From DASXTK01 sp050744325 (GTDB taxonomy: Bacteria > Actinomycetota > Acidimicrobiia > Acidimicrobiales > VFJN01): a stretch of DNA of 64,000 nt. Below the pieces are notes generated by a model. It did no database searches. It saw only the letters and a program-made list of their open reading frames with translations, and had not been told where the DNA came from. Location: the NCBI GenBank assembly GCA_050744325.1, contig JBOGHK010000031.1, positions 51,537 to 115,536 of the forward strand, in the 5' to 3' direction. How positions within the stretch are numbered: the stretch's first letter is position 1; every line of letters starts with the position of its first letter. Made by a program: the position numbers and the translations under genes. This document shows, piece after piece, positions 43,085 to 48,841 of this stretch.

Positions 43085-43638
43085 ACTTCAGCTCTACCGC
43101 GTACACGCGATCGCTGGCGAGGCGGAGCCTCCCAGCAGGCGGTACCTTCGACAAGCTGGTGATGCTGGCCGTCACACACCACCTAGCCTGTTGCCCCCAC
43201 GGTGACTCACCGGAGCCTGGCCGACTACCTCCCACCAGATCAGGTAGCCGAGCCCCGGACGCACGACGTCACCTAGGCCCGCATCTCTCACCGAGCGTGC
43301 CAGAACCATGCCAGAACGCACGGTCAACCCCGCGTCCTCATGGCTGTGCCTGGTCACTCGCCGACCTCGGAGTCGAGAACGAGTAGCCACAAGCCAAGTT
43401 GGGCATCGGCATCGGCGCCCGCAGGCGCTTCCAAGCTGGTGCTTCCCCCTCGTGGACCCGCGACGTTGGACCCGGCCGACCTCCCAGGACACGGCCCCTT
43501 GCCGTGCCGCGTGCCCAGTGATGACCCCGTCCCCCACCTGTCCCACAGCGAACGGCTCGCCCATGCCAACGGCGGTCAACAACAGCGAACATGGGTTCGT
43601 CGTCTGGCTAGGAAGAAGCCTGGTCAGCGCTGTTTCCA
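43085..43638. other. Gene-free flank left of the integrated element
   Basis: About 550 bp with no supported gene, RNA or repeat. It should be the host sequence that once lay downstream of the tRNA-Arg gene. The last 18 bp before the repeat (GCCTGGTCAG.GC.GTTTCC) also resemble the flank of the right-hand repeat at 63037-63055. Confidence 0.45.
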
Positions 43639-43684
43639 GGGGCGCCCTCGGCAGGATTCGAACCTGCGCACATGGCTCCGGAGG
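43639..43684 (-). other. Left attachment site: 3' half of tRNA-Arg(CCG)
   Basis: On minus it reads from the anticodon loop CTCCGGA through the T-arm GCAGGTTCGAATCCTGC to the 3' acceptor strand CGAGGGC. The T-stem pairs fully. The preceding sequence on minus does not supply a matching anticodon 5' strand (ATGGC expected) or the D-arm, so this is not an intact tRNA. The 46 bp are identical to 63057-63102. Confidence 0.85.
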
Positions 43685-43745
43685 CCTGGCCCCGCTCGCC
43701 AGAAATGACCTGGTCACAGCGCACAACGAGATCCGCCGGCGAACG

Positions 43746-43770
43746 CCCCTCCCGCGTCCCTCCCGCGAAC
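43746..43770. repeat. Left subterminal repeat, candidate integrase arm site
   Basis: Two tandem copies of CCCTCCCGCG joined by one T, within a 25-bp stretch identical and in the same orientation to 62942-62966. It lies 61 bp inside the left repeat. Short subterminal direct repeats at both ends are the usual layout of tyrosine-integrase arm sites. Confidence 0.6.
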
Positions 43771-43792
43771 ACCTCCTAACCGAGCCGAGTTC

Positions 43793-44254
43793 CTAGCTGA
43801 GGAAGCCCGTCGAAGGACGCCTGTGTTCTCGTTCGTCGGGGTGGCGGATCGTGATGTATTCCTCCCTCGCCTCCTCGATTCGTTCCGGCCCATGCCAGAC
43901 GAAAGGTTCGATGAAGCCCTCGGCGGTGAGGCCCCACGCCGCCACCGGTGTCACGTACCCGGCCTCGGGGGCGTCCGGGTCAGGTCGATGGTCTGCGAGC
44001 CAGCCGCCGCCCGGGATGATCGCCACGAGGTTGGAGCCGTGGACGTCCTCAAATCCAGGCTGGTCGCTGGCTCGGACCAGACGACCGACTCTGCTGTCGA
44101 CGACCAGAGCGTGGCCCTCGTCGTCCCATGCCTCGACCCTGACGAGATCACCACCTATGCCAGCGGTGGTTCCGGGACGGGCTGGGATGGTCGGACGTAC
44201 TGGGCGAAGGTCTCGGTCAACTGCCACCTGGCTCCACCCCTCGGTAGTCGTCAT
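43793..44254 (-). CDS. Hypothetical protein of the element
   Basis: 153 residues of unknown family. It mixes short strands and turns (GGDLVRVEAWDDEGHALVVDSRVGRLVRA, NLVAIIPGGGWLADH, PVAAWGLTAEGFIEPFVWHG) and ends in a charged helix. It lies 54 bp after the Nudix gene on the same strand and is probably co-transcribed with it. No membrane segment or signal peptide. Closest gene to the left end. Confidence 0.65.
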   Translation of the reverse strand: MTTTEGWSQVAVDRDLRPVRPTIPARPGTTAGIGGDLVRVEAWDDEGHALVVDSRVGRLVRASDQPGFEDVHGSNLVAIIPGGGWLADHRPDPDAPEAGYVTPVAAWGLTAEGFIEPFVWHGPERIEEAREEYITIRHPDEREHRRPSTGFLS

Positions 44255-44308
44255 CCCCAGCGTCGCCGTCCCAAGGGTGCCACGTAGTGACGGCCATCGG
44301 GCGCGGCG

Positions 44309-44755
44309 CTACGACTTGGCGGGCAGGACGTGGACGCCGTCGTGGACCCGAAGGACGGGCTGGTCGCCGGGCGTCCAGCTGAGCGCGTCGAGCAAGCGGA
44401 CGGCGTAGGCCTCATGCATGCGATCGGCGATTTCCCCGGCCGTCAGCCATGCGACGTCGGTGGCTTCGGTCGTCGGGTGTAGGTGGCCACCGATGACGTA
44501 GCAGCGGAATACGAAGGCGACGATGCTGCGGGGGATGTTCTGGTAGACCCCGGTGAGCGCGTCGGGTTCGACCTGGAGGCCTGTTTCCTCGAGGACCTCC
44601 CGACGGACTCCGTCACGGAGTGCCTCTCCCAGATCGAGGATGCCGCCTGCGGGTTCCCAGCGACCGTTGTCGCGGCGGCGTATCGCGAGGACTTCGCCCT
44701 GGTCGTTGATCGCGGCGCCGGCAACGCTCACGGAGTGCCGATCGGTGATGGTCAT
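44309..44755 (-). CDS. Nudix hydrolase, Pif-like by context
   Basis: 148 residues with a complete Nudix box, G-x5-E-x7-REVLEETG (GILDLGEAL..VRREVLEETG, about 38-61). It hydrolyses a nucleoside-diphosphate-linked compound. In the AICE pSAM2 the Pif protein, which blocks redundant transfer, also has a Nudix motif and sits beside the GntR-type KorSA gene; the same pairing here, divergent with 58 bp between starts, makes a Pif-like immunity role plausible. Direct evidence covers only the Nudix fold. Confidence 0.82.
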   Translation of the reverse strand: MTITDRHSVSVAGAAINDQGEVLAIRRRDNGRWEPAGGILDLGEALRDGVRREVLEETGLQVEPDALTGVYQNIPRSIVAFVFRCYVIGGHLHPTTEATDVAWLTAGEIADRMHEAYAVRLLDALSWTPGDQPVLRVHDGVHVLPAKS

Positions 44756-44813
44756 GCTTGTTCTCGTCGAGCCTCACTAGCCTCGGCTGGTCTAGAGGAG
44801 TGTAGGAGTCGCG

Positions 44814-45593
44814 TTGGTTGCCCTCAGAGATCTCGATCCGGCCAGCGATCGGCCCAAGTATCGGCGCATCGCCGATGCACTGCGCGAGGCGATCGACGCC
44901 GGCGAGCTCGGGCCGGGAGACAAGCTCCCCAGCGAGGCCGAGCTCATGGCTCGCTATAAGACTGCTGGCGGGACAGTACGGCACGCCATCGACGTGCTGC
45001 GCGGAGAGGGAATCGTCGTCGCAGAGCACGGCCGCGGTGTGTTTGTCCGGTCGCGCCCGCGGACCCGGCGCCTTTCCTACGACCGCTTCGCCCGCCGTCA
45101 CCGCCAAGCGGGCAAGGCTGCGTACCTCGCCGAGGCGGAACAGACGAAGGTGACTCCGCGGGTTGAGGTCCTGTTCGTCGGCCGGGAACCCGCCCCCCCT
45201 GAGCCCGCATCGCAGCTGGGCCTCGATCGTGGTGCTGATGTCCTGGTCCGGCGGCGGCGGTATCTCTCCGACGACCAGCCCACAGAACTCGCAACCTCCT
45301 ACGTCCCCTGGCATCTCGCCGAGGGAACGGCCATGGTCGACGAGAACCCTGGCCCAGGTGGTATCTACGCCCGAATCGAAGAGTTGGGCCATCGCCTCGC
45401 CCACTTCACCGAGGAAGTCACGGCTCGGATGCCAACGCCCGAGGAGGCATCAGCACTCGGGCTTCCGCCGGCGACGCCGGTGCTCCACCTGGTCCGCACC
45501 GCCTTCGACGGGCAGGGCATGGCCGTCGAGGTGTGCGACACGGTCATGTCCGCCGACGAGTGGGTCCTGAGCTACCGCCTCCCCGCTGACTGA
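44814..45593 (+). CDS. GntR-family regulator with UTRA domain (KorSA/TraR-like)
   Basis: 259 residues from a TTG at 44814 behind AGGAG (44804-44808). The winged helix is at about 10-80 (YRRIADALREAIDAGELGPGDKLPSEAELMARY, GGTVRHAIDVLRGEGIVVAEHGRGVFV). The UTRA ligand domain follows (about 100-255; LGLDRGADVLVRRRRYLSDDQP, LHLVRTAFDGQGMAVEVCDTVM). GntR-UTRA proteins control transfer in AICEs and Streptomyces plasmids. It is followed by a tandem palindrome just ahead of the transfer operon, its likely binding site. Confidence 0.9.
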   Translation: MVALRDLDPASDRPKYRRIADALREAIDAGELGPGDKLPSEAELMARYKTAGGTVRHAIDVLRGEGIVVAEHGRGVFVRSRPRTRRLSYDRFARRHRQAGKAAYLAEAEQTKVTPRVEVLFVGREPAPPEPASQLGLDRGADVLVRRRRYLSDDQPTELATSYVPWHLAEGTAMVDENPGPGGIYARIEELGHRLAHFTEEVTARMPTPEEASALGLPPATPVLHLVRTAFDGQGMAVEVCDTVMSADEWVLSYRLPAD

Positions 45594-45647
45594 CAGACGT
45601 CCGGACCTCCTACGTTCGCCGTGGCGAGGAGGGAGACGCGCCCCTTC

Positions 45648-45691
45648 TTGACAGACTCCTATAAAGGAGTTACAACTCCTATAAAGGAGTT
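45648..45691 (+). promoter_or_regulatory. Promoter with tandem operator of the transfer operon
   Basis: TTGACA at 45648-45653 is followed by two palindromes 20 bp apart: ACTCCTATAAAGGAGT (45655-45670) and AACTCCTATAAAGGAGTT (45674-45691). The 20-bp period puts both on one face of the helix. The site is AT-rich against its surroundings and lies 35 bp before the first gene of the operon. The GntR protein encoded upstream is the obvious candidate ligand. Confidence 0.65.
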
Positions 45692-45726
45692 GCCGGCAGG
45701 TCTGTCGGTCGAGTGCGGAGGCGCTG

Positions 45727-45927
45727 ATGACGATTCCGATGGGTGTGTTGTTGCTGGTAGCGGTGGTGTACGCGTCGAAGCACAAGGGGGCGGACACGCC
45801 GGGGATCGTGTTGGGGGTCCTGGTCGGGGTGATGGGGGCGGATGGCTGGGTGGGTCAGATGGCGTGGTCGCTGATGGACGTGGTTACCCAGGCCGGCGAG
45901 CAGCTGATGCAGGTCGAGGTGTTCTGA
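45727..45927 (+). CDS. Small membrane protein, Spd-like by position
   Basis: 66 residues: a first membrane helix MGVLLLVAVVYAS, a short polar loop and a second hydrophobic stretch GIVLGVLVGVMGADGW. First gene of the transfer operon, with a GGAGG-type ribosome site upstream. Small hydrophobic spread (Spd) proteins are typical of this position in actinobacterial conjugative elements. It overlaps the next gene by TGATG. Confidence 0.6.
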   Translation: MTIPMGVLLLVAVVYASKHKGADTPGIVLGVLVGVMGADGWVGQMAWSLMDVVTQAGEQLMQVEVF

Positions 45928-46136
45928 TGTTGAGCGACCGTGCGGTTGTGTGGGTGTTCGTGGTCGGGCTGGTGGCGTGGCTGGTGCTGGTGACGCAGCT
46001 GCTGGCGGGGTGGGGTGGCTGGCTGGGGATGGTCGGCCTGGTGTGTGCGTCGGCTGGCCTGGTGATGGCAGTCGCCCGCCGTCGTGTCTTCGCCTGGTTG
46101 GACAGCCGCGAGGCCGCTCGCAGGGAGTGTGAGTGA
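45927..46136 (+). CDS. Small membrane protein, Spd-like by position
   Basis: 69 residues. Two adjacent hydrophobic helices (VVWVFVVGLVAWLVLVTQLL and WLGMVGLVCASAGLVMAVA) precede a basic tail RRRVFAWLDSREAARR. Coupled to both neighbours by short overlaps. Function in mating-pair spread is inferred from position only. Confidence 0.6.
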   Translation: MLSDRAVVWVFVVGLVAWLVLVTQLLAGWGGWLGMVGLVCASAGLVMAVARRRVFAWLDSREAARRECE

Positions 46137-46546
46137 TGTCGTCGACCTGGCGAACCCCCTCGCCGACGACGGAGGCCGAGTACGGATGGCGGCCCTGCCC
46201 GTTCGAGTGGCCCGAGGTCGCTGGCGTGTTCGTGGGTGGCTGTGTGGCTCGGGGGGTGGGGTCGCGGTTCCGGGCGCAGGCGCACGCCCACACCGACCCT
46301 GGCGACGGGCACCGGGGCACGATCTGTGTCCTGTCGCATCGTCGGCTGTTCGCCGCCCGTCGCGACCCTGACGGGTCCTGGACCCCGAGCGAGCGGCCGT
46401 CACGGCTGATGTGGCACGAGTACGCCCACATCCTGACCGGCCACGGCCACGACGACACGTGGCGTCGCATGATGCGCGAGCTGGGCCAGCCGATCCCGGC
46501 GCGCTACACGAAGCGGCCACGGCGCCAGTCGGGGGGTGGACGGTGA
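46133..46546 (+). CDS. SprT-like zinc metalloprotease domain protein
   Basis: 137 residues from GTG 46133 (ATG at 46136 also possible). The motif WHEYAHILTGHGHDDTWRRM (94-113) has HExxH with a third His in GHGH, followed by RRMMRELG, as in SprT-like domains. SprT/Spartan proteins cut DNA-bound proteins, so an accessory role during replication or transfer is possible. No DNA-binding zinc ribbon is seen. Confidence 0.65.
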   Translation: MMSSTWRTPSPTTEAEYGWRPCPFEWPEVAGVFVGGCVARGVGSRFRAQAHAHTDPGDGHRGTICVLSHRRLFAARRDPDGSWTPSERPSRLMWHEYAHILTGHGHDDTWRRMMRELGQPIPARYTKRPRRQSGGGR

Positions 46547-46728
46547 GGCACACCTTCGTGTTGCACGTGACAGCGGAGACCGGCGACGTCGACCCCGCCG
46601 AGTTGATGGGCGAGGTCGAGGCGTTCGTGGCTGAGTCGTGCCGCTGGTTGTGGAACCCATCCGGTACCGCCTGGCACCAGGTGGAGTGCGTCGACGCGTT
46701 CGAGGCGACGGGCGAGGGGGTGCGGTGA
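46543..46728 (+). CDS. Small hypothetical protein
   Basis: 61 residues from a GTG overlapping the previous stop. Predicted strand-helix-helix (RHTFVLHVTAETGDVDPAELMGEVEAFVAES), no Cys pair, no membrane segment. Kept because of tight coupling to both neighbours. No family recognised. Confidence 0.5.
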   Translation: MRHTFVLHVTAETGDVDPAELMGEVEAFVAESCRWLWNPSGTAWHQVECVDAFEATGEGVR

Positions 46729-47072
46729 TGGGTCTGCACGACGAGCTGCGCCACCTGACCGAGACCGATGGGGCGCCGGTGGTGCGGGTGGAGCGCTACG
46801 AGGCGGTGGTCCTCGAGACCCCCGAGACGGAGCGGTGCGTGTGTGGCCGCCGCTGGCCCGGCCAGCAGCGCGGTGAACGGTTTGTGGCCGGCGACCGGCC
46901 GGCCCTGGGTGCTGGGGATGGAGGCGTTGTGATGGAGGTGTTCGGTGTGGTGCGCACGGTCGAGGCCTTGGCGGTCCGGCTGGTGCGTGCGGTGCTGGGG
47001 GCCGGTGCCCGTCATCCTCGGTTCGTGTTGTGGGGTGCGGTGATCTGGCTGGTTGCGGGGGTGGCGTCATGA
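46728..47072 (+). CDS. Small protein with C-terminal membrane helix
   Basis: 114 residues. The N-terminal half is polar with a CVCGRRW Cys pair; the C-terminal half, from an internal Met at 46932, has a hydrophobic end (FVLWGAVIWLVAGVAS). It could be one protein or two fused genes. Starts in TGATG with the previous gene and overlaps the next by 4 nt. Confidence 0.5.
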   Translation: MGLHDELRHLTETDGAPVVRVERYEAVVLETPETERCVCGRRWPGQQRGERFVAGDRPALGAGDGGVVMEVFGVVRTVEALAVRLVRAVLGAGARHPRFVLWGAVIWLVAGVAS

Positions 47073-47251
47073 CCTCGGTGTACGAGCTGGCCGGCGCCGC
47101 CTGGGACCAGGTCGAGGACACCAACGAGCCGTGCCGCTGTTGCGGCCACGAGCTCGGTGTGCATGACCCGGGTGTGGGGTGTGACGAGTGCAGCTGCGTC
47201 TACGGCGTCGACGGCTGGGTCCTCGACGACGACCCGGGGGTGGCCCGGTGA
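47069..47251 (+). CDS. Small Cys-rich (zinc-ribbon-like) protein
   Basis: 60 residues with CRCCGHELG and, 17 residues on, CDECSC, enough for one zinc site. Overlaps both neighbours by 4 nt. Function unknown. Confidence 0.55.
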   Translation: MTSVYELAGAAWDQVEDTNEPCRCCGHELGVHDPGVGCDECSCVYGVDGWVLDDDPGVAR

Positions 47252-47430
47252 AGATCCGACTGCACTGCACCGCTGATGAGCTGCCCGCCGCTCTGGCGGC
47301 GCTGGCCGCGGGGTTCGACGTCCGGGAGGTGTCGCGGGCGTACCCGGACCGGGCGCCGTCGAGGTTGGTGCGGGTGTACGTCGAGGCCGTGCCCCGCCGC
47401 GCCGCGGCGAGGTTGGGGGTGGAGCGGTGA
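47248..47430 (+). CDS. Small hypothetical protein
   Basis: 60 residues from a GTG in GTGA overlap. A strand-helix-strand pattern (KIRLHCTADELPAALAAL, DVREVSRAYPDR, RLVRVYVEAV). Similar short proteins are common before DUF2637 genes in actinobacterial elements. No specific function. Confidence 0.5.
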   Translation: MKIRLHCTADELPAALAALAAGFDVREVSRAYPDRAPSRLVRVYVEAVPRRAAARLGVER

Positions 47431-48443
47431 ACGCGTCGACCAACGGGCAGGCCGTGTCGCTGCGCCCGTTGGGTGCGGTGGAACGGGCCGGTATCGGTGT
47501 GGTGGCGGTGCTGCTGGCCGGTCTGGCCGGGCTGGGTGCGGTGGTGTCGTTCGCGTCGGTCGAGGCCGCGGTGGAGCCGTCGTTCGGTGAGCTGGCCTGG
47601 ACGGTGCCGATCGGCGTCGACGTCGGGATCTTCGTGTTCACCGCGCTGGATTTCGTGATGGGCCGTCTGGGGATGCGGACCCGTGCGGGTCGGCTGGTCC
47701 CGTGGGCGCTGGTCGCAACCACGATCTACCTGAACGTGGCCAGCGAGTCGACCGTGATCGGCCGGGTGGCGCACGGTGTGCTGCCGGGGTTGTGGGTGGT
47801 GGCGGTGGAGTACGCCGCGCTGGCCATGCGCACCTGGACCGGCACCGGTCACGCCACGCCCGGCGGGGTGCGGCGCATCGACCGGGTGCGGTTGTCGCGG
47901 TGGCTGTTGGACCCGGGGCCGACGCTGCGGCTGTGGCGCCGGATGCGCCTGTGGGAGATCCACGACCTGACGGAGGGCCGCCGCCGCGACCGGGAACAGG
48001 ACCTGGCCCGCGCCGCGCTCAAGGACCGCTACGGGCCGCTGGTGTGGCGCTGGCGGGCACCCCGCCGGGAACGGGTGCTGCACCGTCACGGCGCCCTCGC
48101 CCCGACCGCGCTGTCGGCCGGCGATGACGGGTCGGTCGCGTCGTTGACCCGCGGTGCATCGTCGTCGCCCGTGCCGGCCCGGCGTCGGGGGTCCGCGCCT
48201 CGCCGGAACGGCACCAAGGGCACCGGACCGGAGATCTCGGCGGACCTGTTGGCGCTGGGTCTGCGGATCGATGCCGAGGTGACTGCCGAGGGCCGGGAGT
48301 TGACCCGCGACGAGCTGGTGCGCCGGGTCCGGGCCGAGCTCGGTTCGTGCTCGAACGCCAAGGGCGGTGCGCTGTTGGCCCGCATCCACGCCGAACGCCC
48401 TGGCCGCCCGACGGTCGGGGCCGAGCTGGTGGAGGTGACGTGA
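47427..48443 (+). CDS. DUF2637 membrane protein (SpdB/transfer-associated)
   Basis: 338 residues. Four membrane helices in the first 135 residues (RAGIGVVAVLLAGLAGLGAVVS, GELAWTVPIGVDVGIFVFTAL, VPWALVATTIYLNVASE, VLPGLWVVAVEYAAL) match DUF2637, a family found beside traB in actinobacterial conjugative elements. The cytoplasmic part has a basic helix region (LWRRMRLWEIHDLTEGRRRDREQD) and a C-terminal segment, RDELVRRVRAELGSCSNAKGGALLARIHAERP, that looks like a helix-turn-helix. It probably assists DNA spread in the recipient mycelium or cell. Confidence 0.8.
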   Translation: MNASTNGQAVSLRPLGAVERAGIGVVAVLLAGLAGLGAVVSFASVEAAVEPSFGELAWTVPIGVDVGIFVFTALDFVMGRLGMRTRAGRLVPWALVATTIYLNVASESTVIGRVAHGVLPGLWVVAVEYAALAMRTWTGTGHATPGGVRRIDRVRLSRWLLDPGPTLRLWRRMRLWEIHDLTEGRRRDREQDLARAALKDRYGPLVWRWRAPRRERVLHRHGALAPTALSAGDDGSVASLTRGASSSPVPARRRGSAPRRNGTKGTGPEISADLLALGLRIDAEVTAEGRELTRDELVRRVRAELGSCSNAKGGALLARIHAERPGRPTVGAELVEVT

Positions 48444-48841
48444 TGAGGTTCCGGTCGTATCGACGCCGGGCGCTGGCTGATCAGGTGTTGGCGCTGTTGG
48501 GGTCGACTGGTGGGTTCCCGGTGTCGACCCGGCAGGTGGCCGAGCAGTTGGGCGACCACCTGGTGGCCGGGTCGCCGATGCCGTTGCCGCAGCGGCCGGT
48601 GTGCTGGCCCGAAGGCCTCGACGACCCAGGGGACCGGACCGAGAGCCGCTGTGTGCGGTGCGGCTGTTGGCACCGCCAGCCGGTGTGGCGCCGCTGGACG
48701 CCCGAGGACGTCCGCCCCCTGCTGGCCCGTCTGGCCGAGGTGGGGCTGGTGGAGCGGGTGGTGGTCGACGGCTGGCGGCAGCACTACTGGCGCCACACCG
48801 ACACCACCGTGGACGCCGGCGTGGATGGGGAGGTTGGGTGA
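48443..48841 (+). CDS. Winged-helix-like protein next to the translocase
   Basis: 132 residues. The N-terminus (RALADQVLALLGSTGGFPVSTRQVAEQLGDHL) and C-terminal RPLLARLAEVGLVERVVVDGWRQHYWR suggest a winged helix, interrupted by CVRCGCWH. It sits between DUF2637 and the translocase with 1-nt overlaps on both sides. Possible clt-binding or regulatory role, not demonstrable. Confidence 0.6.
   Translation: MRFRSYRRRALADQVLALLGSTGGFPVSTRQVAEQLGDHLVAGSPMPLPQRPVCWPEGLDDPGDRTESRCVRCGCWHRQPVWRRWTPEDVRPLLARLAEVGLVERVVVDGWRQHYWRHTDTTVDAGVDGEVG

Noticed and set aside
43639..43720. Intact tRNA gene at the left repeat
   Set aside because: The T-arm and 3' acceptor strand are good, but the anticodon 5' strand, D-arm and acceptor 5' strand are missing, so only a tRNA fragment is claimed.
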